Assembly (NCBI GenBank): GCA_041389525.1
Contig: JAWKRR010000019.1
Span: 1 to 64,000 of the forward strand
Reading direction: 5' to 3'
DNA from: JACKFB01 sp041389525
GTDB taxonomy: Bacteria > Myxococcota_A > UBA9042 > PHBI01 > JACKFB01
DNA: 64,000 nt
Below, in pieces: positions 16,379 through 24,771 of this stretch. A program made the translations under genes and the position numbers. The notes beneath the pieces were generated by a model. That model ran no database searches. It was not told where the DNA came from and worked only from the letters and a program-made list of their open reading frames with translations. Position 1 is the stretch's first letter; each line of letters opens with the position of its first letter.

Positions 16379-16517
16379 GCGGGCGGCGAGCCGGGAGAAA
16401 GTGGGCTGGCTTATGCCCAGCGACGCGCACAGCGCGCGGGTGCTGGCGCGGGGCCCGCCCGGAGCAGGTCCGTCAGGCGCGCTCAGCGTGTTCGTCTTCG
16501 GGGTTGCTGGAGGTCAT
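16379..16517 (-). pseudogene. Frame-broken N-terminal DNA-binding part of the HipA-like gene
   Basis: From ATG 16517 the frame reads MTSSNPEDEHAERA and stops. One base earlier in phase it continues LTDLLRAGPA, and another shift gives STRALCASLGISQPTFSRL, which joins the kinase frame at 16378. The joined peptide has the expected layout of a YjjJ N-terminus. Two one-base deletions explain it, either as real mutations or as sequencing errors. Confidence 0.55.
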
Positions 16518-16532
16518 GCCTCATGGTGGTAC

Positions 16533-16635
16533 GAATAGATTATGAATGGAAAGCGCCTCGATGATTCTAAGCAAAATGGAGCTATTGCTCCGAAATCCCT
16601 GAGTACGCGCGCGTGAGCGTGAATAGATTATGAAT
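16533..16635. repeat. Pair of 15-base direct repeats
   Basis: GAATAGATTATGAAT occurs at 16533-16547 and again at 16621-16635, 88 bases apart. The segment between is AT-richer than its surroundings. It sits directly upstream of the HipA-like gene, so it may be a pair of regulator sites, or the trace of a deletion or insertion event. Confidence 0.6.
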
Positions 16636-16728
16636 AGCTACGCGAAGCGCACCGAGCACACTGGTGGGAGGTTGTTGCCGAGGGTCTGCCAGCCTCGCCG
16701 CGGTCTTCGCTGACGTAGAGGTTGCCGG

Positions 16729-17802
16729 TCAGCCGCTGAAGGCGAGGTCGCCGCTGACCGCCAGCGCGTGGCGGTAGACGAAGTCGTAGGCGTTCTCTTG
16801 GGGCAGGCCCTTGCGTAGCTGCTCCCAAGTCTCGCCGCCGTCTTCGGTGCGCGCGACGAAGAGGCCGCCGTCGATGGCCATGCGCTGGTTGTCGGAGCGT
16901 CCGGGCACCAGCCAGGCCGTGCGACCGTCGTGGTCGTCGACGGCCACAGGGAAGCCGAAGTGGACGCCTTGCTCGGGCGCGCAGACCTTCTTCCAGTTGG
17001 CGGCCCCGTCGCTGCTGTAGAAGACGCCGGCGTGGTTCTGCTGCCAGACGTGCTGCGGCTGCGCGGGGCAGCGCTCGACGAAGTGCGGGTCGTGGCCCCA
17101 CTCCGCCGTCGGGTCGGGCAGGTAGTCGTTCAGCATGCCCCGGTTGCGGCTGCGCCAGGTCTTGCCGCCGTCGGTGGTCCCGATGACGCCCGCGGTCGAG
17201 ACGGCGACCAGGATCGAGTCCGGGTTGGTGGGATCGACCGAGATCGAGTGGATCCCCGGCGCGAACTCGCCGCCCTCCGACGCCGGCGTCCCGAACCAGT
17301 CGGTCGCGCCGCGGCCATCGCCGGAGAACAAGTCGCCGCCTCGCGATTCGTGATTCCACAGCCCGCGGTTCAGCTCGAAGCTCTCGCCGTCGTCGTGGCT
17401 GGTAAACAGCCCGCCAGGGATGGTGCCGACGTGAAGCTGGCCGGGCTTTCCGAAGGCCAAGTACCAGAGCTTCAGCACCGTCGCGGGCACGAAGCGCACC
17501 GGCGGCGGCGGTCCGTCAGGCTCGACCTCGGTCGGCATGTCGTGGCCGATGTAGCGCGCGCCCTCGGGGTAGGCGAGCTGCGGCGCGTCCTCCCACGTCT
17601 TGCCGCCGTCACGCGACCGCGACAGCTTCGCACCCCAGTGCCCGTGCCCCAGCAGCGCCCACAGCGTGCCGGAGTTCGGGTCCCGCGCGACGAAGTTCAC
17701 GCCGACACCCGCGTGCCCCGAGAGTGCCGCGCGCCATCCGGCGGCGCCTCGGTCCACAGCGAAGGTCCCTTTCCGGGTCCCGACCAAGATCCGATCCGAC
17801 AT
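16729..17802 (-). CDS. BNR/sialidase-like beta-propeller protein (C-terminus frame-broken)
   Basis: This is a 357-residue frame. It opens MSDRILVGTRKGTFAVDRG and shows repeated Asp-box-like motifs: SRSRDGGKTWED, SHDDGESFEL, GTTDGGKTWRS, SSDGAANWKK and RTEDGGETWEQL. This is the WD40/YVTN/BNR-like exo-alpha-sialidase group, mostly of unknown substrate. The frame stops at TGA 16729, but homologous-looking sequence continues in shifted phase (TGNLYVSEDRGE, then WQTLGNNLPPVCSVRFA) to a stop at 16638. Two one-base deletions would restore a 388-residue protein. No signal peptide is seen. The MoaD-like gene lies three bases upstream, a pairing I recall from other genomes. Confidence 0.75.
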   Translation of the reverse strand: MSDRILVGTRKGTFAVDRGAAGWRAALSGHAGVGVNFVARDPNSGTLWALLGHGHWGAKLSRSRDGGKTWEDAPQLAYPEGARYIGHDMPTEVEPDGPPPPVRFVPATVLKLWYLAFGKPGQLHVGTIPGGLFTSHDDGESFELNRGLWNHESRGGDLFSGDGRGATDWFGTPASEGGEFAPGIHSISVDPTNPDSILVAVSTAGVIGTTDGGKTWRSRNRGMLNDYLPDPTAEWGHDPHFVERCPAQPQHVWQQNHAGVFYSSDGAANWKKVCAPEQGVHFGFPVAVDDHDGRTAWLVPGRSDNQRMAIDGGLFVARTEDGGETWEQLRKGLPQENAYDFVYRHALAVSGDLAFSG

Positions 17803-17805
17803 CGC

Positions 17806-18093
17806 CTACCCCCCGCTCAGCGCCTGCATGATGAAAACCGTCGCGTCCGGCGGCACCGGATCGCGAAGTCGCCCCCGATCGGCCACTCGCTCATTGTTAA
17901 TGAACACGTTGACGTGGGTCCGCAGCCGCCCCCGCTCATCGCAGAGGTAGCCCGAAATCCCAGGCGCCAGCGCGTCGACCGCGGCGATGACCTCCGCCAC
18001 GGTTGCGGCCTCCACATGAATCGCCCGCCCCTGCAACTGCGGGAAGAACGTGAACAAGTGCCGCGTCAGTTCGACTGTGACCATGGGCGTCAT
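17806..18093 (-). CDS. MoaD/ThiS-family ubiquitin-fold protein
   Basis: This 95-residue protein (alternative ATG at 18084) has a beta-grasp fold and ends in Gly-Gly (VFIMQALSGG), the terminus that is adenylated and thiocarboxylated in MoaD/ThiS proteins. Core segments are TVAEVIAAVDALAPGI, GRLRTHVNVFINNERV and VPPDATVF. Known members carry sulfur for cofactor synthesis or modify proteins. It is immediately upstream of the BNR-propeller gene with a three-base gap, so they form an operon. No MoaE or ThiF partner is nearby, so its job may not be molybdopterin synthesis. Confidence 0.85.
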   Translation of the reverse strand: MTPMVTVELTRHLFTFFPQLQGRAIHVEAATVAEVIAAVDALAPGISGYLCDERGRLRTHVNVFINNERVADRGRLRDPVPPDATVFIMQALSGG

Positions 18094-18213
18094 TCTAGCG
18101 CGAACGCGGAGCCCGGCAACCGCCCGCGGTCGGCACTCCGATTCGACTGCGCCAGTTCGATGCTCGTGGGCTCAGGTGGTCTGTCGCGCGGGGTTTTGCG
18201 CTAAGGTTGGCGG

Positions 18214-19473
18214 GTGGGTGGACAATCGCAGACGCGGGGCGGCGGGCGGGCGGTGAGTCGGCGGGGGTTTCTCGCGGGGTCGGCGTGGGCTGGGGCGGGG
18301 CTGCTTGTGGGGTGTCGGCGGGAGGCGGCCCCGGCTCCTGCGGCTGAGGCTCCTGCGGCTGTCGAACTGGTGCGGGAGGCGATCCCGGCGCCGGCGGTGC
18401 TTCCCGTCGTCGGTCCCGTGCAGCCCGCGCTGCTGACGCGGCGCGGGATGGCCATCGGCGGCGGGCGTGGGGAGGACAAGGAGACCGGGGCCAAGCGCTA
18501 CTGGCTCTCGGTGGTGGACCTGGACGCGGGCACGCGAATTGCTGAGATCCCGACTGGGTTTTTTCCTCATGGCGTCGCCGCGCATCCGCTTCAGCCGCAC
18601 GTCGTGATGGCCTTCGAGAAGCACGGCAAGGGCTGCTGTCAGATCGACCTGCGGACCCAGCGGGTGACCGCGACGGTTCAGACCGTGGACGCCAACGAGT
18701 TCTACGGGCACGGGGCCTACAGCCGCGACGGGCGGCACTTCTTCTGCACGGAGACCGCCGTCGAGGACGGCTACCGCGGGCTGCTGATGGTGCGCGACAG
18801 CCGGACCTTCGCGGCACTCGGGGATATGCCCACCGGCGGCAAGGAGCCCCACGACTGCGTGCTGATCAACGGCGGCCAGACGCTGGTCGTGACCAACGGC
18901 GGCGGGCACATCGACAACGGTGGGCTCGCCAGCGTGACCTACGTCGACGTCTCGACCCGCGCCGTCCTGCACACGCTGCGCTTCACCGACGACGGCATCA
19001 ACGCCGGCCACGTCTGGGTCAGCAGCAAGGGCGAGCTGGCGATTGTCTCAGCGCCACGGCAGGGGCTGGACGCCGACGACCCGAAGGTCCACGGGGCGCT
19101 CAGCGTGTTCACGCCGGGTGTGGATGCGCAGCCGCGCACGGTCAGCGCGCCCGGCCTCGTCGACATGCGCGGCGAGGTCCTGAGCGTGGCCCTCCACGAG
19201 CCGTCCATGGTGGTTGGCGCGACCGATCCCGACGGGAACCTGCTGAGTTTTTGGGACTTCAAGACCGGCCGCTTGCTCAAGTCCCACCGGAACATGCCCG
19301 GCCCGCGCGGCATCGCGGTGACCCTGGACCAGCGCCACTTCGTCGTGACCTACGGGCCGGAGGCCGGGCTCGTGCTGGTCGACGTCAAGACGCTGGAGCC
19401 GGTCTCCGAGGGGGCGGTGAAGCCCTCGTGGATGACCGGCTCGCACGTGGTGTGTCACGACTGGACCGCGTAG
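18214..19473 (+). CDS. DUF1513 family Tat lipoprotein
   Basis: This protein has up to 419 residues starting at GTG 18214; GTG 18253 is an equally good start, directly before SRRGFLAGSAWAGAG. This twin-arginine signal ends in LLVGC, a lipobox. The rest is a seven-bladed-propeller-like DUF1513 domain with FFPHGVAAHPLQPHVVMAFE, ANEFYGHGAYSRDGRHFFCT, GKEPHDCVLINGGQTLVVTN and a final PSWMTGSHVVCHDW. DUF1513 proteins often lie in iron-transport clusters; none is seen here. It is convergent with the multicopper oxidase gene 11 bases away. Export and lipid attachment are strongly suggested; function is unknown. Confidence 0.85.
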   Translation: MGGQSQTRGGGRAVSRRGFLAGSAWAGAGLLVGCRREAAPAPAAEAPAAVELVREAIPAPAVLPVVGPVQPALLTRRGMAIGGGRGEDKETGAKRYWLSVVDLDAGTRIAEIPTGFFPHGVAAHPLQPHVVMAFEKHGKGCCQIDLRTQRVTATVQTVDANEFYGHGAYSRDGRHFFCTETAVEDGYRGLLMVRDSRTFAALGDMPTGGKEPHDCVLINGGQTLVVTNGGGHIDNGGLASVTYVDVSTRAVLHTLRFTDDGINAGHVWVSSKGELAIVSAPRQGLDADDPKVHGALSVFTPGVDAQPRTVSAPGLVDMRGEVLSVALHEPSMVVGATDPDGNLLSFWDFKTGRLLKSHRNMPGPRGIAVTLDQRHFVVTYGPEAGLVLVDVKTLEPVSEGAVKPSWMTGSHVVCHDWTA

Positions 19474-19484
19474 GCCGCCGGAGC

Positions 19485-21887
19485 CTACTCGCAGGCCCCG
19501 TGTTTGCAGGATTTTCCTGGTCCGCAGGGGGGCAGGCACGGCGCCGGCACGCACTCGCCCGCGTCGCAGGTGTCGATGGGCAGGCAGTCCGAGGGCTGCG
19601 AGCACCCGGGCAGGCAGCGCAGCTCGCCGTCGGGGTCGGCCTCGGTCGAGCAGCTCGCGCCGGGCGGGCAGGTCTGGTCGTCCCCGCACTTCGCGCAGCG
19701 AATCAGCGCCTCGCCGCACTTCGGCGGGTCCATCACGCACTCGGTGGTCGCGACCGCGCGCTGACATGACTCGTCGCCCTCGATGCAGTCCCGCCAGCCG
19801 CAAGCGCCGCCCGAGCAGCGATCGCCGCAGCTCTCGGTGTCGGGGTCGCAGATCTGGATGAGCTCCATCATCCCGTGGTCTTCGTGGGTCAGCTTGTGGC
19901 AGTGGAAGACGAAGTCGCCGGTGAAGGCGCGGTACTCGGTCAGCAGGTCCACGGTGCGGTCGAGGTTGACGAGGTAGGTGTCGCGCCAGTGCGCGAAGGG
20001 CGGCTCGAAGAGGCGCGACTTCTCGTTGCGGTGGCCGCTGCCGGCGGCGGGGAGCGGGCAGACCAGGAACGGGTTGATGTGGATGTGGAAGGGGTGGCCG
20101 TCAAAGCCCGCCTGCAGCCGCCAGTGGTCGACGCGGCCCTCCAGCAGCACGCGGTCGTAGGGGTAGCGCTCGCGGTCGGTGCGCTCGAAGTTCTCGCAGT
20201 TGATGTTGTGGTCCGGGCACGAGCACGCGTCGTAGCCGTCCTGGACTGCCGGGATCGCCCACAGCAGCGCGACCTGGTCGATGGCGTCGACGTCGGTGAT
20301 GGCCTGGACCTCGGCGCAGCGGGCGGCCGCGTCGAGTGTTCCGTTTTGCAACATCATGCTGGGCGCGTGGGTGGCGACGGCCGCGAGGTCGGGCATCTTC
20401 GTCTCGGTCGGCGGCCCCGCGCTGTCGGTCACGTTGACGATGGCGACCACGTCCCCGTTGGTCACCGCCTTGAGGATGTCGTCCATCGTCGGCGGGGTCC
20501 GCAGCCCGACCGCCTGGTCCGTGGTGCCGCTGTCGTCGGCTTGCAAGAAGCGCCCGCTCAGCACGCACAGGGTGTCGCCGTGAGCCAGCGCCCCGCCGTC
20601 CAGCAGCGCGTCGACTCGGTAGCCCGGCGACAGGAAGATGTAGCCGGGCGCGTAAGGCCAGCCCTCGCCGGACGCGGGCCGCGGCATCGTCAGGCCGTCG
20701 CGGGCGATCTGCGTCAGCTTGAGCGGTGTCTTGTCCGCCGCGAGGTTCTTGCAATCGGAGTCCGCCCCGCGGAACACGGCGAGGTACGACTCATCCAGAA
20801 AGGACCCGTGCAGGAAGCGCCAGCGCTCGATCTGCCCAGGCGCCATCACCATGCGCGGGCGCCGCATGCCATTGATGAGGTTGGTCTGCTTCTCCGAGGT
20901 CTCCCCCAGCGGCACGAAGTCGTTGAACGTGATGTGGTCCTCGTCGCAGGGCTCGCCCTCGGCCAGCGGCGTGTAGCCCACGGGCGGCGTCGTGATGACC
21001 ATCACCCGCTCGCGCGCCTTGGCGATGCCGGGCAGCTCGTCCACCGGCCCGCGCACGATCCACGCGCCCGTCGCCCCCGACGCCACCTGAATCGCCGTGC
21101 TCCCGTGGATGTGCGGGTGGTACCAGAACAGCCCCTCGTGGTGGACGCCGTCCTCGTCGATGTCCCACCGATGCTGCGCCCCACCGCCGGGGCCGACCCG
21201 GCTCAGCACGTCGTCCGCATGAAAGCACTGGTGCGGGCCCCCGTCGCGGTCGCCCTGACACGCACGGCAAGCCAGCCCGTCCGCCTCGACGCAGCCGCCG
21301 CCGGTCGCGTAGTCCGGCCGCACGTGCGACCCGTGGGCGTGCAGGTTGGTCAGGTTGAAGTCGAAGAGGTGGCACTCCTCGCCCTCATCGTCGAAGCAGT
21401 GGCAGTCGCCATCGTGACCGTGCCCCGACGGCGTGCAGCTCACCTCGGTCACATGGTCGTGGCAGACGCAGTTCCCGCTCCGCAGCGAGCGATAGTCACT
21501 CTTGGTGAAGGCGTTGCTCACGTTGACCCGGATCTGCCTCGCTTTTCCGTCGGTCTGCGCCGCCGTCTCGAGGGTTGGCGCCGGGTAGAGGCCGTTGTAG
21601 GCCCGACCGCAGTGACGCTGCCCCAGGAAGCTGAACTCGGTCGGCCGGAGCTCAAGCTCGTAGACCCCGGCCGCGTTCGGCTGTAGCCGCGGCGGGTTGT
21701 GGAAGGTCTCCTCGACGCAGCGCCCGTCGGCGAGCTTGTAGCAAGTGCCTGCCACTTCGCCGTCCGCGGCCACGTCCGCGGCCGCATCGCCACCGCCGTC
21801 GCTGCCGCCGTCGCACGCCGCGCCCAAGATCAACGCCGCCGCGAGCGCCAGGCGCACCGCGGCCCTGTGGCCGTCCCCTCCAAACAT
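19485..21887 (-). CDS. Multicopper oxidase lipoprotein with Cys-rich tail
   Basis: This is an 800-residue protein. ATG 21887 has a perfect AGGAGG site. The signal ends LILGAACDGG (lipobox). Four copper motifs are visible: TNLHAHGSHV, FWYHPHIHGS, HPFHIHINPF and FHCHKLTHEDHGMME, supplying the type 1 and the trinuclear copper ligands. The domain order fits three-domain laccase-like oxidases, with extra Cys-rich insertions in the first domain (for example GNCVCHDHV). After the oxidase domain, about 130 residues carry roughly 20 cysteines (from DPDTESCGDRCSGG to GKSCKHGACE), a stalk or binding module not usual for the family. It is likely anchored in the outer membrane and oxidises metals or phenolics. 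Confidence 0.88.
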   Translation of the reverse strand: MFGGDGHRAAVRLALAAALILGAACDGGSDGGGDAAADVAADGEVAGTCYKLADGRCVEETFHNPPRLQPNAAGVYELELRPTEFSFLGQRHCGRAYNGLYPAPTLETAAQTDGKARQIRVNVSNAFTKSDYRSLRSGNCVCHDHVTEVSCTPSGHGHDGDCHCFDDEGEECHLFDFNLTNLHAHGSHVRPDYATGGGCVEADGLACRACQGDRDGGPHQCFHADDVLSRVGPGGGAQHRWDIDEDGVHHEGLFWYHPHIHGSTAIQVASGATGAWIVRGPVDELPGIAKARERVMVITTPPVGYTPLAEGEPCDEDHITFNDFVPLGETSEKQTNLINGMRRPRMVMAPGQIERWRFLHGSFLDESYLAVFRGADSDCKNLAADKTPLKLTQIARDGLTMPRPASGEGWPYAPGYIFLSPGYRVDALLDGGALAHGDTLCVLSGRFLQADDSGTTDQAVGLRTPPTMDDILKAVTNGDVVAIVNVTDSAGPPTETKMPDLAAVATHAPSMMLQNGTLDAAARCAEVQAITDVDAIDQVALLWAIPAVQDGYDACSCPDHNINCENFERTDRERYPYDRVLLEGRVDHWRLQAGFDGHPFHIHINPFLVCPLPAAGSGHRNEKSRLFEPPFAHWRDTYLVNLDRTVDLLTEYRAFTGDFVFHCHKLTHEDHGMMELIQICDPDTESCGDRCSGGACGWRDCIEGDESCQRAVATTECVMDPPKCGEALIRCAKCGDDQTCPPGASCSTEADPDGELRCLPGCSQPSDCLPIDTCDAGECVPAPCLPPCGPGKSCKHGACE

Positions 21888-22015
21888 CGCTACCTCCTGT
21901 GTTTCCTCAGTGTGAGGGCACATCGGAGGCGCTTCAACTCGCGTTCGGCGCCGCCCCTCGGCGAGCGCTCAGCCGCGCCGGGTGGGCGCTTCAGGCGTGG
22001 CCCGCCGCACCCTAC

Positions 22016-22669
22016 TCACGTTTCGCGCACCGGACCGAGATAGCCCATCAGAAGCCGCATCAACTCCACCACAAACCTCGGGCTGGTGATCGACTCAGGC
22101 TCCGCGGCCAGGGTGCGGCCCACGATCCCGCCCAGGGCGCGCACCAGCAGCCGCGCGCTCAGGGCCGGGTCCACCAGCGGATTCACGAAGCGCCCAGCCT
22201 GCGCCGCCAGGAGCGCCCCGCCGCGGGTCTCGAGATCGCGCTCGAACTCCATGACCACCGCGAAGGAGCCCGCCGGGATCGCGGTCAGGTGCAGCATCCC
22301 GCTCAGCGTCGGGTCGCGCTCCGACACCCGCAGGATCGCGGTCAGCAGCGTGGGTAGAAGCTGCTCGATCGGGCTCGCGACGACCTCCGGCCACACCGCG
22401 TCGAGCGCCTCGCGAAGCTGACCCACGTAGCGCTGCGCCAGCGCCTCATAGAGCGCGTGTTTGTTAGGAAAATACTGGTAGACCGAGCCGATGCTCACCC
22501 CGGCGCGCTCGGCGATTTTGTTGGTCGTGGTGCGCTCCGGTCCCCCCGCGACCAGCAGCTCCGCCGTGGCGTCGAGGATCGCTTTTACCAGCGACTGGCT
22601 GCGTTCTTGGCGTGGCCGCCGTCGCGGCGCCCGGCGTGGCTTTGCGTCGTCTTGACCGACCTTCGGCAT
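22016..22669 (-). CDS. TetR-family transcriptional regulator
   Basis: This is a 217-residue protein from ATG 22669. The helix-turn-helix reads TTTNKIAERAGVSIGSVYQY followed by FPNKHALYEAL, typical of TetR/AcrR regulators. A basic leader, PRRAPRRRPRQERSQ, precedes it. The C-terminal domain is helical. It is divergent from the DUF4336 gene with a 98-base gap and probably controls it. No clear palindrome was found in the gap. Confidence 0.86.
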   Translation of the reverse strand: MPKVGQDDAKPRRAPRRRPRQERSQSLVKAILDATAELLVAGGPERTTTNKIAERAGVSIGSVYQYFPNKHALYEALAQRYVGQLREALDAVWPEVVASPIEQLLPTLLTAILRVSERDPTLSGMLHLTAIPAGSFAVVMEFERDLETRGGALLAAQAGRFVNPLVDPALSARLLVRALGGIVGRTLAAEPESITSPRFVVELMRLLMGYLGPVRET

Positions 22670-22767
22670 ATGGCACCCGTCCCTGCTGAGTTCAACGTGC
22701 AGTATTGCCCGTCGCCGCGTCATGATAAGTGCCATCGCACACACCGGGCTCCCACGAGGAACTGTCC

Positions 22768-23493
22768 ATGGAAACCACGGCCAATGGTTGGGTCGTCATC
22801 GACCGCGACGCGCGCATCCTGACCAACTCCTACGTGTTTGACGGCAAGGCCGCGACCGCCAACGCCTTCGTCGCGCCGCTCAAAGACGGCAAGCTCATGG
22901 TGATAAGCCCGCCCTTTCGGGCGCCAGAGGGGCTGTTTACGGATCTGGAGGCCTTCGGCGAGGTCGGGGCCGTCGTCGCCAACAATGGCTTTCATCACTT
23001 GGGTCAGCCGGAGTGGAAGGCGCGCTATCCGACGGCTCGCTTCTTCGCGCCGTCGGACGCCTTCGCCCGCATCCGCAAGCAGAACCCGAAGGCGCCCAAC
23101 TACGAGCCCCTCGCCGCGCTCAAGTCCCTGCTGGGGCCGAACGTCGGCGTGGGCGAGGCGTCCAGCACCAAGTGCGGCGAGTCCTGGGCGTGGGCGAAGA
23201 TCGCGGGCGGCCACGCGTGGTTCGTGTCCGACATGCTGGCCAACATGGAGCGGCTGCCGAGCAACTTCGTCGTGCGCCAGCTCTTCAAGTGGAGTGGCAG
23301 CGCGCCCGGCTACAAGCCCTTCAATTTGGGGATGAAGTTCATCTTGAAGGACAAGCGGGCCGTGCTGAAGACGCTGGCGCGGGAGATGACCGCGCACCCA
23401 CCGACCGTGGTCATCCCCAGCCACGGCGCGCTGCTTGCCCATGAGGGGCTCGCCGCCGAGACGCAGCGGCTGCTGGCGAGCGCTAGCGCTTAG
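22768..23493 (+). CDS. DUF4336-like metallo-beta-lactamase-fold protein
   Basis: This is a 241-residue protein from ATG 22768 with GAGGAA before it. The pattern AVVANNGFHHLGQPEWKA then RYPTARFFAP resembles DUF4336 proteins, a branch of the metallo-beta-lactamase superfamily. A late TVVIPSHGALLAHEG could supply another metal His. The classical HxHxDH motif is absent, so metal binding must differ or be lost. It is cytoplasmic, with no signal peptide. It is divergent from the TetR gene and its stop overlaps the convergent esterase-like gene by four bases. Confidence 0.65.
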   Translation: METTANGWVVIDRDARILTNSYVFDGKAATANAFVAPLKDGKLMVISPPFRAPEGLFTDLEAFGEVGAVVANNGFHHLGQPEWKARYPTARFFAPSDAFARIRKQNPKAPNYEPLAALKSLLGPNVGVGEASSTKCGESWAWAKIAGGHAWFVSDMLANMERLPSNFVVRQLFKWSGSAPGYKPFNLGMKFILKDKRAVLKTLAREMTAHPPTVVIPSHGALLAHEGLAAETQRLLASASA

Positions 23494-24737
23494 CGGGCCT
23501 CGGACGAGGTGATCTCGAGCTGGTCTGTCACGGGCAGCTCGGCGATCAGGCGCGCCAGCTCGGCCGGGTCGTCTTGCAGGTGCTGTCGCAGCCAAGCGAG
23601 GGTCAGCGCGGAGATCAGCGGCAGGGCGCGCTCGGGGTCGATGAAGCCGTCGCCGCAGCCGTCGCCGAAGCCGATGCCGAGCTCGCAGCCGTTTGAGAAG
23701 GTGTAGTGGCCGGCGGTGGGGAAGCTGACGCGCAGGTGCTGGGGGCCGCTGAGCCCCTGCCAGAGCGGGTCGCCGTCGGTGGAGTCGGGCGTGAGCTGGT
23801 CCATCGCACCCGTGAGGATGAGGGTCGGGGCGCTGATGGGCGCGGTGGCGCCGTCGGTGAGGACGCCGCCGGTGGTCGACGGGGCCATGCCGATGAGGGC
23901 CTTGAAGCGGTCGTCGTGAAAGCCGGCTTTGGTGAGCTGGCGGCGGGGCTCCGTCCACAGGTCGCAGGCGCCTGAGGTGTCGGTCGCGCAGAAGGTGTCG
24001 GCCGGCTCGGTGCTGAGGGTGGCGCCGCCGATGGCGAGGGTGGTGTAGCCGCCAAAGCTGTGGCCGGCCAGGGCGATCTGCGCGCTGAGGCGGCCGGCGA
24101 GCGGGTCGGTGGAGGGCAGCGCGAGCATGGCGTCGAGGGTGGCGCTGACGTCCATCGGCCGCAGCATGAACATCGCTGGGGCGAGCGACTTGTCGGTGTC
24201 GAAGATGGTGTTGCCGGTGTGCCCGGGCGCGACGACCAGCCAGCCGTGGGAGGCGGCGCGCTCGGACATGGACCAGTTCTGCTGGGGCATCCCGCCGTTG
24301 CCGTGGGAGAAGAAGAGCACGGGGTAGGGCTCGGTGCCGGCGGGCGGGGGGTCGGCGAGCACGTCGTCGCGGTCGACGAAGAGGCCGTAGGCGGCGGACT
24401 TCCCGGTGGTCGCGTCGGTCGGGTACCACAGCGAGATCTCGAGGGTGCGCGGCGTGTCGAAGGTCTCGGGGGTGTAGGTGATCTCGAGGGTGCGATAGCC
24501 GACGCGGAAGGGGCCGTCGCCGGTGACGGCTGCGCGCGGGGCGGCGTCGGGGCCGAGGTCGGTGGCGGTGTCGGGGGCCGCGTCGGGGGCGGCGTCCGCG
24601 GTCGTGTCGCTCACCGCGTCGGCGGTCACGTCCGGCGCGGCATCCGCGCGCTGGGTGCCGCCGTCGTCGCAGGCGCTGAGCAAGAGCAGCGCCATCGCGC
24701 AGGTCGACCGAATCACCCGAGCTGTCCGCACCGTCAC
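23490..24737 (-). CDS. Esterase / PAF-acetylhydrolase-like lipoprotein
   Basis: This is a 415-residue protein from GTG 24737, which has AAGGGGG upstream; the frame extends to 24770. The signal ends MALLLLSACDDGG (lipobox). A linker of Asp-Ala-Pro repeats follows, then an alpha/beta hydrolase: PVLFFSHGNGG (oxyanion), the nucleophile elbow LAGHSFGGYTT, Asp in LTGAMDQLTPD and His in FPTAGHYTF. This arrangement fits the dienelactone hydrolase/platelet-activating-factor acetylhydrolase group acting on ester lipids or polyesters. It is predicted to be attached to the outer membrane. Confidence 0.8.
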   Translation of the reverse strand: MTVRTARVIRSTCAMALLLLSACDDGGTQRADAAPDVTADAVSDTTADAAPDAAPDTATDLGPDAAPRAAVTGDGPFRVGYRTLEITYTPETFDTPRTLEISLWYPTDATTGKSAAYGLFVDRDDVLADPPPAGTEPYPVLFFSHGNGGMPQQNWSMSERAASHGWLVVAPGHTGNTIFDTDKSLAPAMFMLRPMDVSATLDAMLALPSTDPLAGRLSAQIALAGHSFGGYTTLAIGGATLSTEPADTFCATDTSGACDLWTEPRRQLTKAGFHDDRFKALIGMAPSTTGGVLTDGATAPISAPTLILTGAMDQLTPDSTDGDPLWQGLSGPQHLRVSFPTAGHYTFSNGCELGIGFGDGCGDGFIDPERALPLISALTLAWLRQHLQDDPAELARLIAELPVTDQLEITSSEAR

Positions 24738-24771
24738 ACCCCACCCCCTTACGCGTGCTGCCGCGCTCAAA

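Noticed and set aside
22670..22735. ATGGCAC and GTGCCAT as a TetR operator
   Set aside because: The two seven-base arms are 52 bases apart, too far for one site and likely by chance.
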